DNA of 64,000 nucleotides from Commensalibacter nepenthis (GCF_029953305.1 NZ_JASBAN010000001.1:434001-498000), one strand, 5' to 3'. Positions 9,368 to 18,122 are shown, counted from the stretch's first letter. Translations and numbers: made by a program. The notes: a model not told the origin generated them from the sequence alone.

Positions 9368-9969
9368 AAATTCTCCACATACTTTGCAATAATATCCACT
9401 TCCACATTTACCATATCGCCTAGGGATAAATATCCCAGCGTCGTATGTTCCCAAGTATGCGGAATAATCATAATATGAATAATAAACTCATCTGAACTGG
9501 CACCATCTTTGCCAATTTCACCAACACCATTAAGGGTCAAGCTGGTCCCATCAATCGCAATAGAGCCTTTTTCAACAACATATTTTCTTAAAGATGCGGG
9601 GAACGCAAAAAAAACTTTATGTGCATCGCCACTTTGCTCCGCTTTAACAAATCGTCCTGTAGCGTCCACGTGACCTTGAACAATATGTCCAGATAAACGC
9701 GTTGAAGGCGTTACCGCACGTTCTAAGTTAACGCGTTTATTAACCTGTAATTGGTTTAAATTGGTTCTATTGAGTGTTTCAGAACTAATAAAGAACGAGA
9801 CCTTCCCTTGTGCATCGTATTTCACAACGGTCAAACAAACACCGTTTACGGCAACACTTTCCCCTATGGAAAGATCTGGAATACCCGTATCAACCTCAAT
9901 CACCATCGCATTAGGTTTACGGTTAACGGTTAAAATGCTTCCTAAGGATTCTATGATACCAGAGAACAT
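9349..9969 (-). CDS. ribE: Riboflavin synthase, alpha subunit
   Basis: Final step: dismutation of two lumazines to riboflavin and the pyrimidine. 206 aa with two lumazine-binding barrels. The first starts MFSGIIESLGSI and contains AVNGVCLTVV; the second contains AIDGTSLTLNGV and LGDMVNVEVDIIAKYVE. It starts inside the end of ribD (19-bp overlap) and its own end overlaps ribBA. Aligned with E. coli RibC/RibE in layout. Confidence 0.94.
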   Translation of the reverse strand: MFSGIIESLGSILTVNRKPNAMVIEVDTGIPDLSIGESVAVNGVCLTVVKYDAQGKVSFFISSETLNRTNLNQLQVNKRVNLERAVTPSTRLSGHIVQGHVDATGRFVKAEQSGDAHKVFFAFPASLRKYVVEKGSIAIDGTSLTLNGVGEIGKDGASSDEFIIHIMIIPHTWEHTTLGYLSLGDMVNVEVDIIAKYVENLCLVQK

Positions 9970-11042
9970 AAATCCTCCTTTTCAAAAAGAAACTGCACAT
10001 CCGATAAAAGTTGGCGTGTTGGGCAAGCAGGATGCTTGGAAATAATTGCCACGTCATCTTCACCTTGGGCTTGCTGGCGAATAGTCAACCATTCGTCCCA
10101 TAATTGGCGTTGACGAAATTCTTGTAATAATACAGGACCCGCCTCGACCATTGCCCACATGACTTTATGGGCATAAAGCAGTTCTGGCAATTGCTCTAAA
10201 TCATTACAAAGTAACAAAGAAAAACCATTGGCTTTTGCTTGTTTTATATAATGTTCAGACAAAGCATCTTCTAATTTTTCTTTGACTTGGCTGCAAATCA
10301 CTAATAAACGGGTTACATCTGGATGATCGGGCACATGACGAACGGTAAATGAAGGAATATCCATTTTAATCGTATTCACACCTGTAATAATTGCCTCTGT
10401 CCCACGACGCAGCTGATGTGCCAAGGTTAATGATTTTTGCGATGTAAAGGTTTTTTGTCCTTTGGGAGGAACCATCGAGCCCGTCATATTCATTGCTTGT
10501 TTGACGGTAATCCAAGTTTTTTGTTCTAACATAAATTTGGTAAAGGGAGCCAACAAATCAATACATTGTTGGTGCCAGTATTGTGCTATTTCAGAAGAAT
10601 GTTCTTCTAGTAAAATAACATCTTTACCGCCTTCACGTAATCTGATATGTCCTGCACCAGCAACATACGGATTAGGGTCTTTGATACCAATCCATATTCT
10701 TTTTGCAGGTGTTTTTAACAAAGCCTCGGAACAAGGTGGCGTGCGACCTGTATGATTACAAGGCTCCAACGTTACAATCACATCGGAGATCCGATCCCAT
10801 ACCCCAAGCTCTTTACATTGCTGCAATGCCAAAGCCTCTGCATGCAATGCACCCGCTTGATGATGGGCGGCAACGGTTAAAATATTCCCTTGTTCGTCTA
10901 AGATCGCACAACCAACAGGAGGATTGGGCGCGGTACGCCCAACATATTGCAAGGCTTCGCGAATGGCTCTACGAAACCCATTTACAATTCTTTCAGAAAA
11001 ATCAACCTTATCTAATAAAGTTGAATGAATGCGTGCTTGCAT
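9951..11042 (-). CDS. ribD: Bifunctional deaminase/reductase RibD
   Basis: Deaminates and then reduces the pyrimidine intermediate. The zinc deaminase domain shows HAEALAL and EPCNHTGRTPPCSEAL (about residues 65-110). The reductase domain follows, with GTEAIITGVNTIKMD and the C-terminal VEAGPVLLQEF. The open frame reaches 11213, but that part overlaps the riboswitch. ATG 11042 (MQARIHSTLL) has aaagga 11 nt upstream and matches the family's N-terminus, giving 363 aa. First gene of the FMN-controlled rib operon. Confidence 0.92.
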   Translation of the reverse strand: MQARIHSTLLDKVDFSERIVNGFRRAIREALQYVGRTAPNPPVGCAILDEQGNILTVAAHHQAGALHAEALALQQCKELGVWDRISDVIVTLEPCNHTGRTPPCSEALLKTPAKRIWIGIKDPNPYVAGAGHIRLREGGKDVILLEEHSSEIAQYWHQQCIDLLAPFTKFMLEQKTWITVKQAMNMTGSMVPPKGQKTFTSQKSLTLAHQLRRGTEAIITGVNTIKMDIPSFTVRHVPDHPDVTRLLVICSQVKEKLEDALSEHYIKQAKANGFSLLLCNDLEQLPELLYAHKVMWAMVEAGPVLLQEFRQRQLWDEWLTIRQQAQGEDDVAIISKHPACPTRQLLSDVQFLFEKEDLCSLVS

Positions 11043-11124
11043 TATAAAATCAGTCCTTTGCTCTGGACGCACGCGGGCAGATATGCCAGACCCGTCGCAT
11101 AGTTTCCTATGTACAGTCCCAGCA

Positions 11125-11275
11125 CGTTCTTTCTCATCCGGACTATGACCGTCGGCTTCGGAATTACACCGAAATCTGCTTGACCTTATGTTACTCGTAA
11201 CATAAGCGCTCACGGGCTTAGAAATATTGCCATTTCATCACCGTCGGTGAGGAGTTCCACCTCGCCCCAAGAACG
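11125..11275 (-). promoter_or_regulatory. FMN riboswitch (RFN element)
   Basis: On the minus strand the conserved blocks appear in order: CGTTCTTGGGGCGAGGTGG, then CTCACCGACGGT, AGCCCGTGAGCGC, GGTCAAGCAGATTTCGGTG, CCGAAGCCGACGGTCATAG and TCCGGATGAGAAAGAACG. The outer CGTTCTT/AAGAACG pair closes the multi-branch fold. It sits 82 nt upstream of the ribD start. The intervening GC-rich segment (11050-11100) with gacgggtctggcatatctgcccg may form the expression platform. Binding FMN should switch off ribDEBAH. Confidence 0.95.
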
Positions 11276-11512
11276 TCGTATTCATTTATAATAATTTTAA
11301 GAGTCGTTAACGTCTCTTGATCCGTATTCTAAATTTATTTGACCATATTATCAAGATAAAAACTGTATTTTCATGAGAAATTCTAACAATAAAGCGTGAT
11401 TATCGATCGTTCAAAAGGAAATTAAAAAAAATTAAAGTTTTTATCATTTTTTACTTGTAATCCAACTCAAAATATTGCATAGAACATTCCAGCAAGCGTC
11501 ATCATGCGAAAC
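11276..11512. other. Leader/promoter region of rib operon and tRNA-Thr
   Basis: AT-rich, non-coding. It should contain the minus-strand rib promoter and the plus-strand promoter of the tRNA gene. No open frame of note was seen. Confidence 0.4.
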
Positions 11513-11587
11513 GCCGGATTAGCACAGTGGTAGTGCAGCGGTTTTGTAAACCGAAGGTCGGGAGTTCAAATCTCTCATCCGGCACCA
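11513..11587 (+). tRNA. tRNA-Thr (anticodon TGT)
   Basis: Complete cloverleaf: acceptor GCCGGAT/ATCCGGC, D arm GCAC..GTGC, anticodon loop TTTGTAA giving TGT, T arm GGGAG TTCAAAT CTCTC, discriminator A and an encoded CCA (11585-11587). The first anticodon-stem pair reads G-A, a mismatch. No second copy of its 3' end was noticed in the window, so it is not marked as an attachment site. Confidence 0.93.
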
Positions 11588-11938
11588 TATAATTTCCATT
11601 ATATTATAATTTATCAGCATTCACATTTAATGTTCTATAATGTGCTGAGAAATCAACAGCCTTTGAAACCTGCGACCCCATCAATAGGAAAAAGTACATA
11701 ACGCGCTTATATATAATGATCTGTTCATAATTTTATCCTTAATAATGGTCTCTATATGTCGTAAAAAGCAGCAATAATTCTTTTTCAATTTGGTATAGAT
11801 TGAATATAAATTTAACGTTAAAATAACCAGTCGGTATCTGTCATTTTCCCTTTAATTAGGCAAAGTAACCGACACTGCACAATCACCTTCGCCAACGCGA
11901 ATGAACAGTTCTTGGTTGATATGAATTAAAAAATTTAA
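11588..11938. other. Intergenic region between tRNA-Thr and IS1595 copy 2
   Basis: About 350 bp, AT-rich. No gene, RNA or clear repeat was recognised. Confidence 0.4.
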
Positions 11939-11968
11939 GGTAATTATATACATTTATACACAAAAATA

Positions 11969-11996
11969 TTGACATTGTGTTAAGTTATACTAAGAT
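11969..11996 (+). promoter_or_regulatory. Candidate promoter of the IS1595 transposase
   Basis: TTGACA at 11969-11974 and TAAGAT at 11991-11996 with 16-bp spacing, just inside the left inverted repeat and 18 bp before the transposase ATG. Prediction by eye only. Confidence 0.35.
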
Positions 11997-12014
11997 ATTA
12001 GTAGAGGTAGCAGA

Positions 12015-12926
12015 ATGATTAAAAAGTTTAACACTATCATAGATCTTATTAATACTTTCCCAGATGAAGAAGCGTGTATCAAACACCTTGAGAATTTAAA
12101 ATGGGGTGGCAATATTATCTCTCCTTTTGATCCAGCTTCAAAAGTTTATGTATGTAAGGGTAATCGATACCGTTGTAGGAATACTAGTAAATATTTCAAT
12201 GTTAAAACAAACACCTTATTTGATAATTCAAAAATACCACTTCAAAAATGGTTTTTAGCAATATGGATTATTACTTGTCATACTAAAGGAATCTCATCAG
12301 TGCAGTTAGCTAAAGACTTAGGTGTGACGCAAAAAACAGCTTGGTTTCTTCTGCATCGTATTCGCAATTGCTTTAGTTTTGATAATAACAATGTCTTAAA
12401 CAATGAAATTGAAGTAGACGAAACTTATGTCGGTGGCAAGAATAAATTTCGTCATATCTGTAGAAAAGTACAACATTCTCAAGGTAGAAGTTCAAAAGAT
12501 AAAACACCTGTATTTGGCATGATTGAACGTTCAGGAAAATTAAATGCTAAAAAGGTTAATGATGTATCAGCAACAACATTGACAAAGCAAATTGTTAGTT
12601 ACGCTAATAAAGATGCCACTATTTATTCTGATGAATGGTTAGGGTATTCACAACTAACTAAAATCTATAACCACGCTATCGTAAAACATGCCAATAAAGA
12701 ATATGTTAATGGTAAAGTTCATACTAATACTATAGAAGGTTTCTGGTCGTTATTTAAGCGCGGCATCATTGGAATTTATCATTCGGTGTCAGTTAAGCAT
12801 TTACAAAAATATGTTGATGAATTTGTATTCCGCTACAACACCCGTAAACACCGGCAAGACCATCGCTTTGATTATCTGCTAACACATATGAGTTGTAGAA
12901 TGACTTATCAAAGTTTAACGACATGA
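12015..12926 (+). CDS. IS1595-family (ISXO2-like) DDE transposase
   Basis: 303 aa. The N-terminal region corresponds to the usual zinc ribbon plus helix-turn-helix (ISSVQLAKDLGVTQKTAWFLLHRIR, quoted here only as VQLAKDLGVTQKTAWF). The catalytic ISXO2-like domain has NEIEVDETYVGG (first D), ATIYSDEWLGYS (second D) and NTIEGFWSLFKRG (E), then FVFRYNTRKHRQ. Unlike most relatives, the first CxxC of the zinc ribbon reads SPFD and the second pair is also incomplete (RCRNTSKYF). AGAGGTAGCAG lies just before ATG 12015. Probably functional, since a near-identical second copy exists. Confidence 0.93.
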   Translation: MIKKFNTIIDLINTFPDEEACIKHLENLKWGGNIISPFDPASKVYVCKGNRYRCRNTSKYFNVKTNTLFDNSKIPLQKWFLAIWIITCHTKGISSVQLAKDLGVTQKTAWFLLHRIRNCFSFDNNNVLNNEIEVDETYVGGKNKFRHICRKVQHSQGRSSKDKTPVFGMIERSGKLNAKKVNDVSATTLTKQIVSYANKDATIYSDEWLGYSQLTKIYNHAIVKHANKEYVNGKVHTNTIEGFWSLFKRGIIGIYHSVSVKHLQKYVDEFVFRYNTRKHRQDHRFDYLLTHMSCRMTYQSLTT

Positions 12927-12933
12927 GGTAGAA

Positions 12934-13773
12934 ATGGAACAATTAGATTTACCGCTTATTCAAAGACAAGAAAATAATGTTTTAATATCGCAACGCGCTT
13001 ACGACGGTTACATTAATGCTACTGCTATGTGTAAAGCTGCGAGTAAAGAGTTTAAGCATTATAATAGTTTATCCACTACAAAGGCCTTTGTTCAGGAACT
13101 TTCTTCCGTGGTCGGAATTCCGACCACGGAATTAATACAGTCAATACAAGGAGGTGTTCCTACATTACAAGGTACATGGGTACATCCTCAAGTAGCAATA
13201 AATTTAGGCCAATGGGCATCACCCAAATTTGCTGTTCTGGTATCTAAATGGGTTTTAGAATGGATGCAGGGTGGCGAGAAAAAACACTCAACACTTCCTT
13301 GGCACATTCGCAGGTATTTAATCAATAGAGAAAAAATACCACCTACTCATTTTTCTATGCTAGATCAAATGACATTAAAACTATTAGCACCTCTAGAATC
13401 AAGAGGATACTTATTGCCGGATCGAATGATGCCAGACATTTCTCTAGGAAAAATGTTTTGTAAATGGCTAAGAAGTAATGGTTATGATCCAGATTCTTTC
13501 CCAACATATACTCACTCTTTTGGAGACGGGAAACGCCCTAACGTCAATGCAAAACTATATCCAAACGAACTAATAACTTCTTTTAATTTAGAGGTTAATA
13601 ATTGGATTGTAGATCCTAACAAAGCTCTTAAATATTTCAAAGATCGTGATAAAGAGTCAGTAATCCCGTTAACCAATTTTATTCTTACTTTACCAACTCC
13701 TGAGAATGCTCGTACAGAACTAGACAATAAACTAATTACAGCATTGACATACAACCCAAAAGATCAATTCTAA
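12934..13773 (+). CDS. KilA-N domain passenger protein of IS1595 element
   Basis: 279 aa. The N-terminal KilA-N DNA-binding domain (about 1-115) shows QRAYDGYINATAMCKAA, a helical middle and GTWVHPQVAINLGQWASPKF. The C-terminal part (about 140-275), with LPDRMMPDISLGKMFCKWLR and YTHSFGDGKRPNVNAKLYP, is of unknown function. GAGGTAG precedes the ATG and it lies 7 bp after the transposase, so the two are co-transcribed inside the IS. KilA-N proteins are common in phages and large DNA viruses. A role as regulator or accessory transposition factor is inference. Confidence 0.85.
   Translation: MEQLDLPLIQRQENNVLISQRAYDGYINATAMCKAASKEFKHYNSLSTTKAFVQELSSVVGIPTTELIQSIQGGVPTLQGTWVHPQVAINLGQWASPKFAVLVSKWVLEWMQGGEKKHSTLPWHIRRYLINREKIPPTHFSMLDQMTLKLLAPLESRGYLLPDRMMPDISLGKMFCKWLRSNGYDPDSFPTYTHSFGDGKRPNVNAKLYPNELITSFNLEVNNWIVDPNKALKYFKDRDKESVIPLTNFILTLPTPENARTELDNKLITALTYNPKDQF
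13104..13131. repeat. 28-bp perfect palindrome inside the KilA-N gene
   Basis: ttccgtggtcggaa followed directly by its reverse complement ttccgaccacggaa, in frame within the KilA-N coding sequence (residues about 57-66). An identical palindrome is at 6686-6713 in copy 1. It is markedly more GC-rich than its surroundings. Confidence 0.9.
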
Positions 13774-13842
13774 ATAAGGTTTTTTAGATTTAATTTTTCT
13801 ATGAATTTGTAATTATTTTGTGTAGAGATGTATATAATTACC

Positions 13843-14150
13843 TATTTTTATATTCTTTGGAATAATTAGATTTATTTTTAGATTTAATAACAGATAGTGT
13901 GAATACTATTTGTTACGATACTTAATAAAATTGTTTTTACAGTAAGTTTATTCATTAAGTATCAGGCTAAAATTATTTGGAGCATCAATAAATTCTATAT
14001 GATTATAATAGGTTAAGGTCGTCATTGGTCTATACTCAAAAGAACACATTTATAAATAACCATAACTAAATTTATCCATAAACTAGCTTAATGAAATAGT
14101 TTAAAGATAGAATATGGCAATCCTATTTATTATTAATCTCTATTATGTAT
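13843..14150. other. Intergenic region after IS1595 copy 2
   Basis: About 310 bp, strongly AT-rich; nothing recognisable. It lies downstream of both the IS and the Sel1 gene, which converge. Confidence 0.4.
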
Positions 14151-14987
14151 TTAATCATGATGTTGAAGTAATTTTGAGTCTTTCATGATGTTAATATTAA
14201 ATTTAGCTTGTTCACTTCCTTGAGCGGCAGCTTTTTGAAAATACTCCATTGCTTTGGGATAATTCATATGAACAAGAATTCCGTCTCTATAAATTATCCC
14301 AAGATTTACTTGAGATTGCATATCCCCTTGATCCGCAGCTTTTTGAAAATACTCCATTGCCTTTATCGGATCCCTAGGCACACCTTTACCTTCATAATAC
14401 ATTGATCCAAGACAAAATTGAGCTTTTGCAAATCCTTGGTCTGCGGCTTTTGTGAAATATGCTATTGCTTTAGAGTAATCTTTAGACACTCCTTGACCTT
14501 CATAATACATCATCCCAAGACTTAATTGTGCCTGAGCAAATCCTTGATCAGCAGATTTTGTAAACAATTCTATTGCTTTAGAATAATCTTGAGGAATTCC
14601 TTTCCCTAGATAATACATTGTTCCAAGACTTGACTGTGCTTGAGCAAAGTTTTGATCAGCGGCTTTTTTAAAATATTCTATTGCTTTAGAGTAATCTTGA
14701 GTTACACCATCACCTTTATAATACATGATGCCAAGAATAAATTGAGCCTCTTTACTATTTTTTTCATCAGCTTTTTGAAAATACTCTCTTGCTTTAGAAT
14801 AGTCTTGAGTTACTCCTTTCCCAGTATAATACATTGCTCCCAAGCCGAATAAAGCTGTGAGGTCACCAGCGTCAGCACGTTGTTCTATTGCTGCAACATT
14901 AGGTTGACTAGTATCAACAGAAAAAGATTGATATGGAATACATAATAAGGAAAAATTAACTAAAAAAACGTATTTGAATAACTTCAT
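14151..14987 (-). CDS. Secreted Sel1-like (TPR) repeat protein
   Basis: 278 aa with a signal peptide (MKLFKYVFLVNFSLLCIPYQ, cleavage about 25), then about seven Sel1 repeats of 36 aa from residue 40 to the end. The unit is AQxxLGxMYYxGxGVxQDYSKAxEYFxKAADQ. Sel1 solenoids mediate protein-protein contacts, often in the periplasm or in signalling; the partner is not evident here. The tandem units also show as DNA repeats of about 108 bp. Start ATG 14987; it is the only ATG before the signal sequence. Confidence 0.85.
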   Translation of the reverse strand: MKLFKYVFLVNFSLLCIPYQSFSVDTSQPNVAAIEQRADAGDLTALFGLGAMYYTGKGVTQDYSKAREYFQKADEKNSKEAQFILGIMYYKGDGVTQDYSKAIEYFKKAADQNFAQAQSSLGTMYYLGKGIPQDYSKAIELFTKSADQGFAQAQLSLGMMYYEGQGVSKDYSKAIAYFTKAADQGFAKAQFCLGSMYYEGKGVPRDPIKAMEYFQKAADQGDMQSQVNLGIIYRDGILVHMNYPKAMEYFQKAAAQGSEQAKFNINIMKDSKLLQHHD

Positions 14988-15056
14988 TGGAACAATCTAT
15001 ATAATGTTAATAAATAAGAAATAATACAAGAATTTATTGAACTTATAAAGTTTTTT

Positions 15057-17321
15057 TTAAGAAGCCCCTCTCATGCCAGCTTGAATAGAATGATTGCTTG
15101 CAGCAACAACACCTCCTTTAGAAATAGGAATATTATTTTCAAAAGTATGTTGGGTTGTTTTAGATCCATTTTGATTTACTGTAATAGATAAATTTAACTT
15201 TTGAGATATTGATCGAGGCATATTTAATATTTGATTCATTAATTTTGAATTTGTATTATAGCTTGAAGAATATGGTAAAGATGGTTGCTTATTGATAGAA
15301 TTTTTGATTATTTCCTCTATTGGTAACGATGACGTTTTCTTAGGCATAAGAACTGGAGATAATAAACCTTTTTTATTTTGATTTACATTATCAGGAATAT
15401 TAGGCGAAGAAGGAGATTGAGAATTTTTTTTCTTTAAAGCAGCAGCATCATTATTAAGTTTTTGTTGTTGTAATGTTCTTAATATTTCTGGATTACTATA
15501 TAAATTTTTTAATAGTTGTTCTAATGGAAGTTGAATTAACTCTTTTAATGGCAAAAGCATTTTACCATTATTTTGTAAAATTCCTATTTGTTTAGTTGTT
15601 GTATCTAAACCAATATTAAACCCTTTTTCTTTTAAGGCAGCCATATTTTGTTTTGCTATTTCTGACGTAAAAGGTCTTATATTAGCAGCGATTTTATCTA
15701 GCTTTTCACCTAATGGTATCATGCCACCATCTTTAGTTTTCAAAGAAAAAGGAAAACTAAGTTTGTAAGCAATACTATTCGGATTATCCATATCAGGAGG
15801 TATATATCCTGTACCATACATGCCTGTAAAAGAATTGGTAACTCCATTAGCTATATTATTTCCAGGATCTTTACTTGGTGGCGCACCCTTTTTCTGGTCT
15901 TGAATGATTGCAACACCCATTGTATTTAATAATGCAATTATATCTTTATTTTTTTGTAATTCTTGTTGAGAAACCTCATACGTTTTTATATCTTTTACTC
16001 CATACACTCGATTTGGCATATTTTTTCCAGAATTAGCGGCTGTTGCTGCTCCAGTATTTGTTATACCTAAATTAAATAGTTCTGTTCCACCCTGTATTGG
16101 ATCCGAAACATTTACCCCTGTCAAGTTACCTATTTTAGCCAATGATATAAGTACACTCTCTACTTCTTTTAAACTTTCTGGAGTAGAAAAGTCTTTATAT
16201 TCATTTTTAAAATATTTTGTTACATTATCAAAAAAAGATTTCCATTGATTATTGTACCAATCATCTATAGTTTCTTGATCCTTCTTTGCTACCACTCCTC
16301 CTACAGCAGCCTCTGATCGTATATCACGTGTTTGTTGAATATTATCGGATAGATGATGAGTTTGAATATTTTGTTTAATACGATCTTTATAATCTTCTTC
16401 AACTGTTTCCCCTTGCACTTGCGCTGCATAACCAGGATTTCTTTTTATTTCTTCTAATCTCTGTTTCGCATATTTTATTCCCCCATTTTTAAAATTTTCT
16501 TGATCTTGCGAAGAAACATATTTAGCGCCAGAAGATGTGTATGAAGTATATACATCGTCATCGTCTGAATGTTTTAAAGTTTCTTTTAATGCTGTTTTAT
16601 CTAATGCAGATTTATCTTTTTTATTATAAATAGCTTCTATATTTTCTCTTAATAAATTAGAAAAATCTGATTGAGTTTTTGCTTGTTGTAACTGTTTTAA
16701 TAGTTCAGGATTATCTTTAGCTTGAGCTTCAACTATGGATTTTATCCAATCGCTTTGCATCAGATTGTCTTTATGGGTAAAAAGATCATTGATTTTCTTT
16801 GCATCTTCATCTGCTTTTTCTGCACTTACATTTGAATTACCCATAAGTTGACGATTAGCATACAAATCTGCCATTGGAATACCACTAGCATTAGAAATAT
16901 TATCCATTGTTTGTAGAGTTTCTTTCATCGTGGGTTTTTTCATAATGTTTATAATTTGCTGCAAGGCAATATTAATATTAGAAAAAGCTTGGTTTTGATT
17001 AGCTACGAGTTGACTGTATTGTAACCCTTCATTCAATTGTTTTTGAGCTGCTTGTTTTCCATTAGTTTCAGCAACGTCTAAAATTTTAGAATTTTTAATT
17101 TGTGTTAATGTTGTATCTAGATGTTTTTCATATGCCATAAATGTCGAATTAATTTTAGGAAAAGTTTTTTCAAAAAATTCATTCATTTTATTAGTAGCAA
17201 CTTTCACACTTTCATTTGTTGCTTGAACTAAAGCTTTATAAAAAGCATCCTGTTTTTGATTTAAATCATTCTGATGTTGACTAATAGTATTATAAAAAGT
17301 CATTTCTGTGTAATTAGGCAT
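15057..17321 (-). CDS. 754-aa coiled-coil protein, possible displaced phage tape-measure/tail protein
   Basis: Not recognised with certainty. It is rich in Q, N and K. The N-terminal ~180 residues look helical (FYNTISQHQNDLNQKQDAFY, then QNQAFSNINIALQQIINIMK). A flexible glycine/proline-bearing middle follows, and the C-terminus ends GGVVAASNHSIQAGMRGAS after the beta-like NLSITVNQNGSKTTQHTF. No signal peptide or membrane helix is seen. Its start is preceded by a hairpin plus T run (17357-17384), the same arrangement that precedes several tail genes of the prophage at 20-61 kb. That prophage lacks a tape measure in its usual slot, and this protein has a suitable size. The link is inference; it could instead be an unrelated effector. 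Confidence 0.45.
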   Translation of the reverse strand: MPNYTEMTFYNTISQHQNDLNQKQDAFYKALVQATNESVKVATNKMNEFFEKTFPKINSTFMAYEKHLDTTLTQIKNSKILDVAETNGKQAAQKQLNEGLQYSQLVANQNQAFSNINIALQQIINIMKKPTMKETLQTMDNISNASGIPMADLYANRQLMGNSNVSAEKADEDAKKINDLFTHKDNLMQSDWIKSIVEAQAKDNPELLKQLQQAKTQSDFSNLLRENIEAIYNKKDKSALDKTALKETLKHSDDDDVYTSYTSSGAKYVSSQDQENFKNGGIKYAKQRLEEIKRNPGYAAQVQGETVEEDYKDRIKQNIQTHHLSDNIQQTRDIRSEAAVGGVVAKKDQETIDDWYNNQWKSFFDNVTKYFKNEYKDFSTPESLKEVESVLISLAKIGNLTGVNVSDPIQGGTELFNLGITNTGAATAANSGKNMPNRVYGVKDIKTYEVSQQELQKNKDIIALLNTMGVAIIQDQKKGAPPSKDPGNNIANGVTNSFTGMYGTGYIPPDMDNPNSIAYKLSFPFSLKTKDGGMIPLGEKLDKIAANIRPFTSEIAKQNMAALKEKGFNIGLDTTTKQIGILQNNGKMLLPLKELIQLPLEQLLKNLYSNPEILRTLQQQKLNNDAAALKKKNSQSPSSPNIPDNVNQNKKGLLSPVLMPKKTSSLPIEEIIKNSINKQPSLPYSSSYNTNSKLMNQILNMPRSISQKLNLSITVNQNGSKTTQHTFENNIPISKGGVVAASNHSIQAGMRGAS

Positions 17322-17356
17322 TTTTAATAATCCTAAATATATTGGTTATTAAGACA

Positions 17357-17384
17357 TAAAAAAAGACGCAGTTATTGTGTCTTT
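17357..17384 (-). terminator. Hairpin plus T run upstream of the 754-aa gene
   Basis: On the minus strand AAAGAC...GTCTTT pairs around a short loop and is followed by a run of T, ending 36 bp before the start at 17321. Confidence 0.6.
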
Positions 17385-17422
17385 GGTTTAGATATTTTTT
17401 GATTTTTTCTATAATTGAGTCA

Positions 17423-17451
17423 TAAAAAAACGACCTCTGAATGGGTCGTTT
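17423..17451 (-). terminator. Intrinsic terminator
   Basis: Minus strand AAACGACCC ... GGTCGTTT stem with a short loop then T7. It lies about 150 bp after the lipoprotein gene and before the 754-aa gene. Confidence 0.75.
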
Positions 17452-17597
17452 GTTATCTGTTTGATATTGCGATCTACCTTGTAGGCGCAACAATTTCATT
17501 ATGGTTTTTACCATAGCATAATTATACAAAAGTTTCAATGAATTATACCTTATCAGGCTTGCTGGCTTTGTTGATGTAGCCAGCAAGTGAATATCTA

Positions 17598-18122
17598 TTA
17601 CAATCTCATTCCTTGTATTTTTATCTGCACTTTTCCATCATCTGTATTTTGTAACTCGTAGCGAATATCATTATCGAAAATCCCTTTATTTAACAGAATA
17701 TTTTGTATTTCTTGTTTATCTTTAGCAAAATATTCCTGAGGTATTTTTTCCATATATTGATCTAAAATTGTTTTATCAGCCATAGCACTGACTGTTGCCG
17801 AACAAGTTCTAATCTTACTTTCCTTGTCATAAGTTATCTCTTTGACAAAAGAAGGTTTCATCTTGGCATGATAAGTTAAATCTATTGTCATTATTGCTGG
17901 TGCTGAAGGAAACTCTTTTTTAGAAAATATTCTTTCTCTACTTTGTTCGATATTACTCCATGATTTTAACTGATTATGAATGGCATCTTCATAAACTGAT
18001 TGTATCAATTGTTCTGCCTGTTCTGATTTACACGCTGGTGGCGCCTCATCAGAACATCCACCTAATAATGGTAATATAAACATTCCTACTAAACATTTTA
18101 TCCCTATCATTGATTTTAACAT
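17598..18122 (-). CDS. Lipoprotein of unknown function
   Basis: 174 aa. The N-terminal hydrophobic segment ends in the lipobox LLGGC (Cys about 23), predicting lipidation. The mature part, about 150 residues, is mixed alpha/beta with two further cysteines (PPACKSEQ and IRTCSATV). The family is not recognised. It lies between a terminator and a divergent secreted protein gene (18355), sharing a very AT-rich 230-bp spacer. Confidence 0.75.
   Translation of the reverse strand: MLKSMIGIKCLVGMFILPLLGGCSDEAPPACKSEQAEQLIQSVYEDAIHNQLKSWSNIEQSRERIFSKKEFPSAPAIMTIDLTYHAKMKPSFVKEITYDKESKIRTCSATVSAMADKTILDQYMEKIPQEYFAKDKQEIQNILLNKGIFDNDIRYELQNTDDGKVQIKIQGMRL

Larger units (their letters stand above)
11939..13842 (+). 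mobile_element. IS1595-family element copy 2 with KilA-N passenger (complete)
   Basis: 1904 bp bounded by imperfect 27-bp inverted repeats: the left starts ggtaattatatacatttata at 11939, and the right is the complement of ctacacaaaa preceded by ggtaattatatacatct, ending at 13842. It holds two genes in tandem, a DDE transposase and a KilA-N protein, separated by 7 bp. No obvious 8-bp target duplication flanks it (aaatttaa against tattttta). It is the intact parent type of the damaged copy at 5639-6980. Confidence 0.9.

Noticed and set aside
9368-9454. Upstream extension of the ribBA frame
   Set aside because: It is out-of-frame ribE coding sequence; ATG 9367 has a good RBS and family-like start.
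11043-11213. Upstream extension of the ribD frame
   Set aside because: It lies in the FMN riboswitch and its platform; the family start and RBS are at 11042.
11513-11587. tRNA-Thr as a prophage attachment site
   Set aside because: No repeat of its 3' end was seen elsewhere in the window and the neighbouring element is an IS, not an integrase-bearing island.
17314-17586. 90-codon minus-strand open frame
   Set aside because: It runs through two terminator hairpins and overlaps the start of the 754-aa gene; no ribosome-binding site.
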